This document shows, one piece after another, positions 16,092 to 25,665 of a stretch of DNA of 43,723 nucleotides. The stretch's first letter is position 1; each line of letters begins with the position of its first letter. Where the stretch lies: the IMG/VR virus record IMGVR_UViG_3300033571_005053, positions 1 through 43,723 of that record; one strand, written 5' to 3'. A program made the position numbers and the translations under genes. A model generated the notes under the pieces. It worked only from the letters and a program-made list of their open reading frames with translations. It did not search any database and was not told where the DNA came from. The stretch is from a virus.

Positions 16092-18613
16092 TGACGCAGC
16101 AGCAGATCTTCAACCTGCCTATCGCGGCTGGCGTTTATACCGAGGAGACCGAGCGCGGCGCACAGGGTCGCTGGCACAAGGTTGACAAGGTGCGCTTCCG
16201 CAAAGGCCTGCCTGAAAAGATCGGCGGATGGGTCAAGATCAACCCGGACGATCCGCTGCTTGGCACGGCGCGGAAGATCATCGATTGGGTGTCGCTGGAC
16301 GGCAAGAAATGGTCCGCCATCGCCACTGAGCAGAAGCTGTACCTGTATCAGGACGGCACGCTCTACAACATCACCCCGATTCGCCGCACGGCCACCCTTA
16401 CCGGCCCGTTTGCCACGACCATCAACCAGCCAACGGTGGTGGTCACTGATGCCGCGCATGGCGCGCAGATCGGCGATTACGTCACTTTCGACGGCGCAAC
16501 GGCTGTCGGCGGCCTGACCATCGATGGCGAATACCGCGTCACTGCGGTGCTGACGCAGGACACGTATTCGATCACGGCCAGCAGCAATGCCAGCTCCACG
16601 GCTACCGGCGGTGGAACGGTCGAGGCGCAGTACGAGATCACGGTAGGCAGCGAGTCGAACGTGACTGGCCGGGGCTGGGGCACTGGCCGCTGGAGCGTCG
16701 GCACGTGGGGCACGCCGAGAACGGTGTCTGCGACCGTCATCTCGCTGCGCACGTGGTCGCTGGACAACTGGGGCGAGGACTTGATTGCCTCCCCGAGCGG
16801 CGGCGCAATCTACTGGTGGGACAGGACGAATGGCCCAACGTCGCGTGCCGTCAGGCTCGAAGCTGCCGGGACTCCGCTGTTCAACAACTTCGTGCTGGTC
16901 TCGCAGCGCGATCGGCAGATCATCTCGTTCGGCAGCTACGACTACTTCAACAACAGGTTCGATCCGCTGCTGATCAGGTATTGCTCGCAGGAGGATTTCA
17001 ACGACTGGATCCCCAACAACCTGAACACCGCAGACGACATCCGCCTCTACCGTGGCTCGAAGCTAATCACGGCCGTCCGCGCTCGTGGCGAGATCGTGTT
17101 CTGGACTGACGTGTCCATGCACTCGCTGGTGGCTGTCGGGCCGCCAGACGTGTTTGCCCTCAACACCATCGGCGAGAACGTCTCGATCCTCGGACCCATG
17201 GCGGCAATTGCCGTTGATTACCGTGTGTTCATGATGGGCGAGGCCAACTTCTACATGTACGACGGTGTGCTGCGGGTGCTGCCGTGCGACGTGCGCAACT
17301 ACGTCTACAACAACCTGACCGTCAGCCAGAAGGACAAGGTGTACTGTGGGCTGAACCGCGAGTTCAACGAGATCTGGTGGTTCTACCCTGCCAACGATCC
17401 GTCACTGTGGCTCACTGCTGATTTCTCGCTCGACGCGCAGACCGACTCGTGGGACACGCAGTCCATGATCGGCTCGCCAGACTACACGATCGCCTACAAC
17501 ACTGGCGGCTTTGTCGAGCTGAGCACCTACACCGCCAGCAATGTCGATGCGGCGTATCTGCTGAAAACCAGCGCGCCGCTGGACGACATGAGTGCTGCTG
17601 AGTTCGAGGTGATGTTCACCGTCAACTCGATCACTGGCGATGGCGGCCTGTCGATCCTGCCCTATGTGTCCGACTTCGCGACGGTCAATGGCACGTCGGC
17701 CGAGAATTTCCTCGGCCTAGCAGTGGAGCTGCGTGGCCAGCAGAATCAGGTGCGCTGGTCAAAGCGTGGTGCGGATGGCGCGTTCGCGACCCTCGACAAC
17801 AATGTCACGGTAACGCTGAGCACCCTGCCGACACCGATCACCATCACTGTCGGCAGAACCTATGGCCTGATCGTCAGGCGCAGCGCCAACGTGCTGACTG
17901 CGTGGCTGTACGACGAGGCCAGTGGCACGACCCAGCAGGTCGGCGCAGTCACGCTGAGCAGCACCGAGATTGCCGCATACTCGACCTATGGCAGCGGCAA
18001 GACGGTCGGCTTCTCGCTGGCAACCATCGGCTCTGCCGGCACTGCTGTGGGGGCGTTTTCGGTCGAGTCGTTCCGGGCTGGCCCGGTCGGGACGCTGGTG
18101 AGCCCGGCATTCCGTGGCGCTGCTGACGAGGTGAACAGCTACGTCGCCTTCAACTACGAGGAAGGTACGTGGACCTACGGCTCGATGACCCGGACGGCAT
18201 GGCAGGATCGCTCGCCGGTGTTCGAGAAGCCGTATGCGGCCAGCACGGATGGCTACCTGTACAAGCACGAGGTAGGCGTCGATGCTGACGGGCAGCCGAT
18301 GACTGCCTTCATCGAGTCGTTCATGATGGAACTCCCAGAGGCTGGCGAGGAGCTGATGCACGTCAGCCAGCTGATCCCTGACTTCCTAACGCTGGAAGGG
18401 ACGGTCAACGTCAGCATGCGCGGCCGGAAGTACCCTCAGGATCCAGTGCTGGTCTCGAAGGGGCCGTATCCGGTGTCCTCTGGTACTCGCAAGATCAGCC
18501 TGCGCGTCATGGCCCGCCAGATTGCGCTGCGGCTTGAATCATCGGCCATCGGCGACCGCTGGCGCTCTGGTCGCTGGCGCGGCCGGGCCGGAGCGCACGG
18601 TAAGCGTGGATGA
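16091..18613 (+). CDS. Tail nozzle protein with an inserted lectin-like domain
   Basis: An 840-residue protein starting at GTG 16091, whose G is shared with the preceding TAG. The N-terminal part (AAGVYTEETERGAQGRWHKV) and the region RFNDWIP-like EDFNDWIPNN plus GLNREFNEIWWFYP match nozzle or stabiliser proteins of short-tailed phages. Residues about 114-177 resemble a small FCCH/Ig-like module (TDAAHGAQIGDYVTF...GEYRVTAV). The frame WWFYP (429-433) normally continues straight into a strand like NSYVAFNYEEGTWTYG, but here that is at 678-698: about 240 residues (434-677) with alternating strands and phrases SDFATVNGTSAENFLGLAVEL are inserted, in the style of a concanavalin A or LamG-like jelly roll. 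Call firm for nozzle, the insert fold is inference. Confidence 0.75.
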   Translation: MTQQQIFNLPIAAGVYTEETERGAQGRWHKVDKVRFRKGLPEKIGGWVKINPDDPLLGTARKIIDWVSLDGKKWSAIATEQKLYLYQDGTLYNITPIRRTATLTGPFATTINQPTVVVTDAAHGAQIGDYVTFDGATAVGGLTIDGEYRVTAVLTQDTYSITASSNASSTATGGGTVEAQYEITVGSESNVTGRGWGTGRWSVGTWGTPRTVSATVISLRTWSLDNWGEDLIASPSGGAIYWWDRTNGPTSRAVRLEAAGTPLFNNFVLVSQRDRQIISFGSYDYFNNRFDPLLIRYCSQEDFNDWIPNNLNTADDIRLYRGSKLITAVRARGEIVFWTDVSMHSLVAVGPPDVFALNTIGENVSILGPMAAIAVDYRVFMMGEANFYMYDGVLRVLPCDVRNYVYNNLTVSQKDKVYCGLNREFNEIWWFYPANDPSLWLTADFSLDAQTDSWDTQSMIGSPDYTIAYNTGGFVELSTYTASNVDAAYLLKTSAPLDDMSAAEFEVMFTVNSITGDGGLSILPYVSDFATVNGTSAENFLGLAVELRGQQNQVRWSKRGADGAFATLDNNVTVTLSTLPTPITITVGRTYGLIVRRSANVLTAWLYDEASGTTQQVGAVTLSSTEIAAYSTYGSGKTVGFSLATIGSAGTAVGAFSVESFRAGPVGTLVSPAFRGAADEVNSYVAFNYEEGTWTYGSMTRTAWQDRSPVFEKPYAASTDGYLYKHEVGVDADGQPMTAFIESFMMELPEAGEELMHVSQLIPDFLTLEGTVNVSMRGRKYPQDPVLVSKGPYPVSSGTRKISLRVMARQIALRLESSAIGDRWRSGRWRGRAGAHGKRG

Positions 18614-21600
18614 CCAGACAGCGCAACGCGGAAACCCTGCCGGCATTCCACGAGGAGACGTATGTCCCTTACAAGATGCGGCAGTTTTCATCGATCGTGG
18701 AGCGCCGCCTGCAGGCGCTGGAAACGATCGCCTATGCGGACGATGACCCCGAGGAGGAGTCACTGTCAGATCGGTATGCGCTGGTCGGGCATACCCACGA
18801 CGCCAGTGAGATCTCCGGGCTAGGCTCGTACCTGACGAGCCTCAGTAGCGAGTCGATCTTTGGCCTCGGCGATGTAGACCCTTCCACGGGCGGCCCCAAT
18901 CCGGGCGATACGCTGGTATGGGATGGCACTCGCTTCGTCACTGGCGCAACTGGTGCGTCACTGACGGCATCCCAGCTGCTGTCGCTGCTGCTGACGGTTG
19001 ATGGCTCCGGGTCTGGTCTGGATGCCGACCTGCTGGACGGCCAGAGTTCGGCCTATTACCGGAACGTCGCAAACCTGACTGGCGTGCTGTCCACGCCGCA
19101 GGGTGGAACTGGGCTTAGCGGCTATACCCTTGGGAATATCCTCTACGCCTCGGCCACGGACACCCTGTCGGCGCTGCCCGGCAACACCACGACCAGCCGT
19201 CGCTGGCTGAGGCAGACGGGCACTGGAACGGTCTCCGCTGCGCCTGCATGGGACGACATCGGCTACACGGATGTCGGCAGCGTGCCGACTTCGAGGATCG
19301 CTGGCCGAATCACCGCTGGCACGGGCGCTCTGGAGGCGCTGACGGGCACGCAGGCCACGACCCTGTTGGACACCTTCACCTCTGGGCTGAAGGGGCTAGC
19401 GCCGTCCTCCGGCGGCGGCACGACCAACTACCTCCGGGCTGATGGGACATGGGCGTCGCCGCCCGGGGTCACGGATCTCAGCTACACGGCTTCGACTCGC
19501 CTGCTGGCCAGCAGCACTGGGGCGGATGTCACCCTGCCGCTATTCAGCAGCGCTGACGCAGGCCTGTCTCCGGCCAGCGGCGGTGGAACCACCAACTACC
19601 TGCGCGCAGACGGAACGTGGGCTGCCCCTCCGGGCGTCACCGACCTCGGCTACACGGCATCGACCAGACTGTTGACGAGCAGCACCGGCGCGGACGTGAC
19701 GCTCCCGCTGGTCTCCAGTTCAGATGCCGGCCTTGCCCCGGCCAGTGGTGGTGGCACGTCCAACTTCCTGCGCGCGGATGGCACTTGGGTGGCACCGCCG
19801 ACCGGTGGTGTTACTGATGGAGACAAGGGAGACATCACCGTCAGCGGTAGCGGCGCTACGTGGACTGTTGACAGTGGAGCGGTTTCTTACTCGAAGATCC
19901 AAGACGCTGCAGCAACGTCGGTGCTTGGTCGTAGCGCTGGCACGACTGGTGTTCTGGCTGACATTGTTGCTGCTAGTGACGGTCACGTTCTCCGCCGCGC
20001 ATCTGGCGCTCTCGGTTTTGGGACGATCCCGTCCACTACTGTGACCGGCCTCGCGGCCATCGCAACGTCTGGCAGCGGTGCCGACCTGTCCAATTCGTCG
20101 GTGACCTACGGCAAGATCCAGAACGTCTCCGCGACCAATCGCCTGCTGGGCAGGTCCACGGCTGGCGCTGGGTCCGTCGAGGAAATCACGGTCGGCGGCG
20201 ACATTTCTCAGTCTGGCAGCACGTTCACCATCGGCACCAATGTGGTGTCGCTGACAAAGATCCAGCAGATCGCTACTGCCTCGTTCCTTGGTCGCGTTAC
20301 TGCCGGCACTGGCAACACCGAGGTGTTGAGCGGTACGCAGGCAACCACGCTACTGGATACGTTCACGTCCGGCCTGAAGGGTCTCGTTCCGGCATCCGGA
20401 GGTGGCACCACCAACTTCCTGCGGGCTGATGGATCGTGGGCGGCTCCTCCGGTCGCTGGAAGTCCGGCGCTTGATGATCTGACAGACGTGACCATCACGT
20501 CGGCAGTGACCGGCAACGTGTTGCGCTATAACGGCACGGCATGGGTCAACTATGCCGACTCAAACTATGCCGCTGCATCGCACGTGCATTCTGGTGGAGA
20601 CATCACTACTGGCACTGTTGCTGATGCCCGCCTGTCCTCGAATGTGGCGCTGCGGAACGCCGACAACAACTTTTCAGTAAGCCAGACGGTCGCTGCCCAG
20701 ACGTTTACAGTGGCTCCGGCCAGCGGTGCGGCGCAGGTCCGCATCACTCCATCGTCAGGCAACCAAGCGCAGATTCTGTACGACCTCCCCGGCAGCGGTT
20801 CCTTCGTCATCAGGGACATGACTGCATCTGCTGATCGCCTGCAGATCACGTCTGCCGGTGCGTTCATATTGGGCGGCAACGTCACTGTGACCGCTGCGAC
20901 TCACCTGTTCAACAGTGGCGTTGACTCTACTGGCACGTTCACGCTGGGCTCTACGTCTGCGATCAGCCGCGAGCAGCGGTTCAGGCTGGTCAACTCAGTG
21001 CTGACGGCTGGTGTCGATTTTGTGCTGGCTGGCCCCGGCGATAGATATGGCATCTACGACCGAAATGGCACTGCTGGCTGGGCGATGAATATCGAGGCGT
21101 CCACCAGAAACGTCATCTTCTCTGGCACTGTCACCGGGACGACGTTCTCTGGTAGCGGCGCATCGCTCACGAGCCTGAACGCCAGCAACCTGTCCACTGG
21201 CACAGTGGCGGATGCGCGGCTGTCCAGCAACGTGGCCTTGCGCGACGCGTCAAACACGTTCACCGCCACGTCAAATACTTGGAAGGCTACGTCTGGTTCT
21301 ACGTATCTGCAGCTCCGCAAGAGCGTTGACACTGAGTACGCCGGCATCCTGTTCCAGAACGAGGGCAACGTCACCCGGTTCAACCTGTACGAGCGCAACT
21401 CTACTGACGACAACCTGACGCTCTCGTACTACAACGACTCTGGCGTCTATCAGGGCGACGTTCTTGCGGTCGCCTCGTCCAATGGCGCAGTGACGATCAC
21501 GCCGGCGACGACCATCAACGGCGCGCTCACGGCACGTGGTGGAGCGACGTTCGCGCCGATTGGCACTTGGGATGTTCGTATCGAAGCCGCGACGGCTGAC

Positions 21601-24024
21601 ACTTCAGCCCCGCGCATCCAGTCGTACAACACCAAGCCTCTGTACCTGAACGAGCTTGGCAACGCAGTCATTGTCGGTTCTGGCGGTCTATCTACTTCCG
21701 GCACGCTTTCTGCTACTGGAGTCGTCAGTGGTGCCGGCTTCATCGTGGAAGGCACGACCACGGTCCCAAGGCTCGACATAGATAGCAATGGCTACTTTGT
21801 CACGACCAAAACCACCGTAACTGGTGGATGGGCGCGCGGATCGGTAGCACGCAATAGCAGCGGCACCAGAATGGGCGGTATCGGTTTCCTCGGAAATGCC
21901 GAAACGCTTACGTCGGTGCGTCTTGGTATTGGTGCTGACTGGTGGACGGACGGCACCAACGTGCTGGCCGGCTCTGCCTCTGCAATCAGCATTGGCAGCG
22001 CAACACTGAACCAGACGATCACGTTCCCCGGAAGTGGCAATGTAACCATGAACGGAACGTCACTGACGCTGCAAACTGCAGCGCCAATACTTCAGTTCAT
22101 TGAGTCAGACCAAAGCGCCGATAACCAGCGATGGGCTCTAGTTAGCAATGCCTCAATGTTTTCAGTGCGTGCTTATGACAGCACTGGCGCAAACAGCAAG
22201 TACGCCATTCAATTCAATAGAAGCGGTTTCGCGCTGACCGGGTTTATTTTTGGTAATACGACCGACAACCCGACGTATACCTTTGACGGCTCTGGCACAG
22301 CCACGTTCAACGGCAACGTAAGCATTAGCCCCGACAGGAAACTGTCGTTTGGCAGCAATGCTCGTCAGATGCTGGAGCTATGGGGTACTTCCTATGCGCT
22401 AGGCGTGCAGGCTGGAACGATCTATTTCAGATCTGGGCAGCGGTTTTCGTGGCATCTCAATGGTGTGCATAGCAGCACTGAGAATGACCCCGGCTCTGGC
22501 GGCACCAACTTGATGACGATGATCTCCAGCGGCCTGACAGTCAATACTGGAGCGGCCACGCTGACTCGCCTTGATGCCGGCCAGTCGTTCCTCGACATTG
22601 GCGACGTAACAAACTCGACAAGCTACCGACTGCGCATGCGTCGCAGCAACGGTGGCATTGCGGCAGAGCAGGACTGGTACGTCGTCTCTGGTAACGCGCC
22701 TGTTTATCAGTACATCGAAAACGGTGTTTACACTGGTGAACGTGCAGGTACGGTAACGTCCACGAATTCCTACCGGCCGTACTACGAAAGCTTTGTGTCG
22801 TCAGTCGGCACTCGTGAGTTTGGCTTTGTCAACCTGACGACCGGCAACTTTACTGCGACCAACATGATCCCTGCGATCACGCTGGTCGCATCTGATGGCA
22901 ACGTCGTCATTGGCCCCGCCACTGGTGCTGCATCGTCGTACACAGTGCGGGCAACTAATGCCACTGGTACCGACGTGACCGGCTCGACGCTGAACATCAA
23001 TGCCGGACGCGGCACTGGCACCGGCGCAAGTGGCAGCATCGTATTCAGCACTGGGCCGGGTGGCTCTACTGGGTCGTCTCTCAACAATCTGACTGAACGC
23101 CTGCTCCTTACGTCATCCGCGATCAATATGACCGCTGGTGCCGCGCAGCTGCTGAATTTGTACGCTGGATCGACTCAAGACCACGTGTACATTGCGTTCT
23201 ACGCAGACTCCGGATCGCAAAGCACGCGGTCTGGATTCTTCGGGTACAGCAGCGGTGGCACTTCAGACATGACGCTGCAGAACGAGATGACCAATGGGTC
23301 TATCTTCATCAGGCCGAATGGCACTGGCGTTGCGCGCGTCACTGGTTCCACCAATCCGTCGTTGTCCGTCCTAGATGGGACGGTCAACACCAAGGTCCAG
23401 TCAATCACTGGCGATGCAGGTTATCTTGGAACACAGTCCAACGACGCCCTCAAGATCGTCACCAACAACACTGCAAGGCTGACGATTGCGGCCACTGGCG
23501 AATCGACGTTTGCAGCGCAGATTCGTGGTGCTGACGGCAGTGCATCGGCTCCGTCCTATGGATTCTCAAGCAATACCGACGTTGGGTTCTACTACGCCAG
23601 TGGATACATCTATGCGTCGTATGACAACTCTGACGTGGCTCGTTTTTGCTCTAGGGCAAACGGCTCTCTGGAGGTCTACGACGAAGGCGGAGGCGGGCCG
23701 CATGATGTGGGCTGGCGCGACATCCCGCAGAACTCCCAGTCGTCATCGTACACGCTGGCTCTTTCGGATCGCGGCAAGCACATCAGCATCACGACTGGTG
23801 GCGTCACCATCCCCGCCAACGGCACGGTGGCATTCCCTGTCGGATCTGCTGTCACCATCTACAACAACTCAGGATCCAACCAGACGATCTCGATCACGAC
23901 GGACACCTTGCGGCTGGCTGGGTCTGCAACGACCGGATCGAGGACACTTGCCCAGTATGGCGTCGCAACCGTGCTGAAGGTGGCAAGCACGACGTGGGTC
24001 ATCAGCGGTGCGGGCGTTACCTGA
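18610..24024 (+). CDS. Long tail fibre protein
   Basis: An 1804-residue Ser/Thr/Gly/Ala-rich fibre, the main host-contact candidate. The first 60 residues are charged and helical, likely for attachment to the tail. Later residues show fibre pentads (YALVGHTHDASEISGL, ADLLDGQSSAYYR) common to phage fibres and long strings of repeats. Three copies of a 56-residue unit begin at 19393, 19561 and 19729, the third diverging after about 23 residues, with a further copy of the GGGTTNFLRADG core at 20380. A second repeat pair spans about residues 235-285 and 560-610. No tail collar or C-terminal endosialidase-like chaperone is obvious. Base composition is slightly AT-richer from about 21800 to 23700. 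The start overlaps the nozzle stop (ATGA). Confidence 0.85.
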   Translation: MTRQRNAETLPAFHEETYVPYKMRQFSSIVERRLQALETIAYADDDPEEESLSDRYALVGHTHDASEISGLGSYLTSLSSESIFGLGDVDPSTGGPNPGDTLVWDGTRFVTGATGASLTASQLLSLLLTVDGSGSGLDADLLDGQSSAYYRNVANLTGVLSTPQGGTGLSGYTLGNILYASATDTLSALPGNTTTSRRWLRQTGTGTVSAAPAWDDIGYTDVGSVPTSRIAGRITAGTGALEALTGTQATTLLDTFTSGLKGLAPSSGGGTTNYLRADGTWASPPGVTDLSYTASTRLLASSTGADVTLPLFSSADAGLSPASGGGTTNYLRADGTWAAPPGVTDLGYTASTRLLTSSTGADVTLPLVSSSDAGLAPASGGGTSNFLRADGTWVAPPTGGVTDGDKGDITVSGSGATWTVDSGAVSYSKIQDAAATSVLGRSAGTTGVLADIVAASDGHVLRRASGALGFGTIPSTTVTGLAAIATSGSGADLSNSSVTYGKIQNVSATNRLLGRSTAGAGSVEEITVGGDISQSGSTFTIGTNVVSLTKIQQIATASFLGRVTAGTGNTEVLSGTQATTLLDTFTSGLKGLVPASGGGTTNFLRADGSWAAPPVAGSPALDDLTDVTITSAVTGNVLRYNGTAWVNYADSNYAAASHVHSGGDITTGTVADARLSSNVALRNADNNFSVSQTVAAQTFTVAPASGAAQVRITPSSGNQAQILYDLPGSGSFVIRDMTASADRLQITSAGAFILGGNVTVTAATHLFNSGVDSTGTFTLGSTSAISREQRFRLVNSVLTAGVDFVLAGPGDRYGIYDRNGTAGWAMNIEASTRNVIFSGTVTGTTFSGSGASLTSLNASNLSTGTVADARLSSNVALRDASNTFTATSNTWKATSGSTYLQLRKSVDTEYAGILFQNEGNVTRFNLYERNSTDDNLTLSYYNDSGVYQGDVLAVASSNGAVTITPATTINGALTARGGATFAPIGTWDVRIEAATADTSAPRIQSYNTKPLYLNELGNAVIVGSGGLSTSGTLSATGVVSGAGFIVEGTTTVPRLDIDSNGYFVTTKTTVTGGWARGSVARNSSGTRMGGIGFLGNAETLTSVRLGIGADWWTDGTNVLAGSASAISIGSATLNQTITFPGSGNVTMNGTSLTLQTAAPILQFIESDQSADNQRWALVSNASMFSVRAYDSTGANSKYAIQFNRSGFALTGFIFGNTTDNPTYTFDGSGTATFNGNVSISPDRKLSFGSNARQMLELWGTSYALGVQAGTIYFRSGQRFSWHLNGVHSSTENDPGSGGTNLMTMISSGLTVNTGAATLTRLDAGQSFLDIGDVTNSTSYRLRMRRSNGGIAAEQDWYVVSGNAPVYQYIENGVYTGERAGTVTSTNSYRPYYESFVSSVGTREFGFVNLTTGNFTATNMIPAITLVASDGNVVIGPATGAASSYTVRATNATGTDVTGSTLNINAGRGTGTGASGSIVFSTGPGGSTGSSLNNLTERLLLTSSAINMTAGAAQLLNLYAGSTQDHVYIAFYADSGSQSTRSGFFGYSSGGTSDMTLQNEMTNGSIFIRPNGTGVARVTGSTNPSLSVLDGTVNTKVQSITGDAGYLGTQSNDALKIVTNNTARLTIAATGESTFAAQIRGADGSASAPSYGFSSNTDVGFYYASGYIYASYDNSDVARFCSRANGSLEVYDEGGGGPHDVGWRDIPQNSQSSSYTLALSDRGKHISITTGGVTIPANGTVAFPVGSAVTIYNNSGSNQTISITTDTLRLAGSATTGSRTLAQYGVATVLKVASTTWVISGAGVT
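19393..19800 (+). repeat. 168-base tandem repeat inside the fibre gene
   Basis: A 168-base unit (56 codons) beginning GGC..GCC/TCT..CCG repeats at 19393, 19561 and 19729; copies one and two run full length and the third is partial. The encoded core GGGTTNYLRADGTWA is strongly conserved between copies, while synonymous positions differ, so the repeats are not very recent. It is in frame and would change fibre length by whole units through recombination. Confidence 0.85.
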
Positions 24025-24659
24025 TGGGCATTCAGCAAGCACTGCTGTTCGCCAACACCTCGTTCACGCCTGTTGAATTCGAGTACAGCGGCAGTGGCAG
24101 CGGCAACGTGACTGTGCCGAGCGGCGCGACGCAGGTCATCGTAGAGGTGTGGGGGCCGGGCGGCGGCGGTGGTGGTGGAACCAGCGTTGCCCCTGAGAAT
24201 GGCGGCGGCGGTGGCGGCGGTGGCGGATACGTCAAGATCACCAAGTCGCTGACCAGCGGCGATGCCGGCAAGACGATCTCCTACTCGATCGGATCTGGCG
24301 GCAGCGCTGGCGGGGTGGACACCACTGGCGGCAATGGCAGCGCGAACACCACGTCGAGTGCCAGCTCGTTCTCGTTCGGGTCGTTCACCCTGACCGCAGG
24401 TCTTGGTAACGGCGGATTGCGTGGCTCGCTGGGTGGCACCGGCGGCAACGGAGGTACGGCCAGCGGCGGAGACACCAACACGCCCGGCAATGCCGGCGAC
24501 GCCGGCGACAATGTGTATCCGCCGGCTGACGGCGGCGCGGGCGGGCAAGGCATTGTTGGTGACCTGTCGGAAAGTGCCGGTTCCGGCGGTACCGGTGGAG
24601 CTCACGGCAACGTCGGCACGCCGGGATCTGGTGGCAAGGCGAAATTCAGGTTCACATGA
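24024..24659 (+). CDS. Glycine-rich tail-tip/adhesin protein, second copy
   Basis: A 211-residue protein starting at ATG 24024, overlapping the fibre stop (TGATG). The N-terminal part (FTPVEFEYSGSGSGNVTVPSG) resembles the fibre-tip N domain that precedes Gly-rich modules. VIVEVWGPGGGGGGG opens a long Gly-rich segment, again with GG-X spacing (GGTGGNGGTASGGDT), and the protein ends KAKFRFT. Its architecture parallels the gene at 15288, although the sequences do not look like direct copies. A polyglycine-II receptor-binding tip attached to the large fibre is the likely reading. Position right after the fibre gene is typical for adhesins and fibre-assembly proteins. Confidence 0.65.
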   Translation: MGIQQALLFANTSFTPVEFEYSGSGSGNVTVPSGATQVIVEVWGPGGGGGGGTSVAPENGGGGGGGGGYVKITKSLTSGDAGKTISYSIGSGGSAGGVDTTGGNGSANTTSSASSFSFGSFTLTAGLGNGGLRGSLGGTGGNGGTASGGDTNTPGNAGDAGDNVYPPADGGAGGQGIVGDLSESAGSGGTGGAHGNVGTPGSGGKAKFRFT

Positions 24660-24670
24660 GGAGGCGTTCC

Positions 24671-24841
24671 ATGACCGGCAATCTGCTGATCGACATCACG
24701 ATCGCCATTGCGCTGATCGGCGCTCTGCTGTTCTACGTTTCAAGGAAGCTGCGGCGCGAGGTGGAACGGCGCAACACCCCAGTTGCAAAGGACAAGCCAG
24801 TTGTTGAAAAGCCGCAGGACGTGAATCAGGTTGGTCCATAA
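24671..24841 (+). CDS. Small single-pass membrane protein
   Basis: A 56-residue protein. The start is placed at ATG 24671, seven bases after an AGGAGG at 24659-24664; an in-frame ATG at 24656 is also possible. One membrane segment (about residues 7-27, LIDITIAIALIGALLFYVS) is followed by a basic and then charged, Pro-containing tail (RKLRREVERRNTP). It lies between fibre-tip and small structural genes, away from the lysis cassette. A membrane-docking or holin-like role cannot be told from sequence. Confidence 0.55.
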   Translation: MTGNLLIDITIAIALIGALLFYVSRKLRREVERRNTPVAKDKPVVEKPQDVNQVGP

Positions 24842-24859
24842 GCAAAGGGGCATGCTGCC

Positions 24860-25156
24860 ATGGCGACGTATCAAGAACTGCATGAATTGACGACGGACGT
24901 GACGCTGCTGCAACGTGTAACCATGGCTGTGGTTATTGCGTGCAACACCATTCGCTCTGAGCCCGCCGATACCGAGCACCATGCTGCCCGGCTCACGTGG
25001 GCGCTGAATGCGCTGACAAATCCTGACGGCATGGCTAGGCAGCTGCTGTGGATCCTGCTGGCTCAGTACAAGGATCTGACGGTGACGCAGATCATTGATT
25101 CGACTGATGAGGATCTGCAATCGGCCGTCCTTGGGGCTGTCGATCTTTACCGCTAA
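24860..25156 (+). CDS. Conserved phage protein (98 aa), unknown function
   Basis: A 98-residue helical protein from ATG 24860 with AAAGGGGCAT upstream. I recognise the layout from many tailed phages: an N-terminal helix ending VTMAVVIACNTIR, a central WALNALTNPDGMARQLLWILLA and a C-terminal TVTQIIDSTDEDLQSAVLGAVD. It is a soluble, virion-cluster protein of unknown role in the examples I recall. Its stop is followed by a strong GGGGGAGAAGGGGGA site before the GNAT gene. Confidence 0.6.
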   Translation: MATYQELHELTTDVTLLQRVTMAVVIACNTIRSEPADTEHHAARLTWALNALTNPDGMARQLLWILLAQYKDLTVTQIIDSTDEDLQSAVLGAVDLYR

Positions 25157-25176
25157 CTGAAGGGGGAGAAGGGGGA

Positions 25177-25665
25177 ATGGCGAAGATTTCAATCAGGGTT
25201 GCGAGGGCTGTCGATGCCTCCAACCTGTATCGGCTGCTGGAGGAGGTTCACTCAGAATCTCCGCAGTATCCGCCGGTGGACCCGGCCATGGGCCTGCGCT
25301 GGGTGACAGACACCTTGTGCGACGGGTACGTGATTGTTGCGGATTTGTCTGGCAGACTGATAGGGTCTCTGGCACTGACCAACTACCAGTTCCCGTGGTC
25401 GCGGCGCTGGTATCTGTACCTCGAATGGCTCGCGGTGTACAAGCGGTTCAGGGCAGAGGGCGCGTTTGATGCACTGATGGCGGCGGCTCACGCATACGCT
25501 GATGAGCTGAAGGCTCCCATCCTCGCTGGTGTCTCTGCGTCTGGGAAGGATGTGTTCATCAAGGACCGTCTGATCCAGACGCGTGGGTATACCTACATCG
25601 GGGGATCTTTCATCAGGAGTGCCGCCAATGGGCAGCAGCAAGAAAAAGACCAAGCAAGTCTATAA
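25177..25665 (+). CDS. GNAT-family acetyltransferase
   Basis: A 162-residue protein with the GNAT outline. An N-terminal strand-helix (ISIRVARAVDASNLYRLLEEV) is followed by YVIVADLSGRLIGSLAL, the typical beta hairpin of the fold, then LYLEWLAVYKRFRAEGAFDALMAAAHAYA, where LAV is followed by the acetyl-CoA loop and helix (the pattern R/Q-x-x-G-x-G/A here as RAEGAFDAL). A C-terminal half follows that ends in RGYTYIGGSF. It uses acetyl-CoA to modify an unknown amine or protein. Such phage genes in virion clusters are often annotated only by fold. It overlaps the next gene by 38 bases, so the two are probably co-translated. Confidence 0.72.
   Translation: MAKISIRVARAVDASNLYRLLEEVHSESPQYPPVDPAMGLRWVTDTLCDGYVIVADLSGRLIGSLALTNYQFPWSRRWYLYLEWLAVYKRFRAEGAFDALMAAAHAYADELKAPILAGVSASGKDVFIKDRLIQTRGYTYIGGSFIRSAANGQQQEKDQASL

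Noticed and set aside
19393-20460. Regular repeats as a CRISPR array
   Set aside because: The 168-base units are in frame in a fibre gene, have no short direct repeat with unique spacers, and encode conserved residues.
18610-24659. Diversity-generating retroelement acting on the fibre or tip genes
   Set aside because: No reverse transcriptase or template/variable repeat pair was seen in the window.
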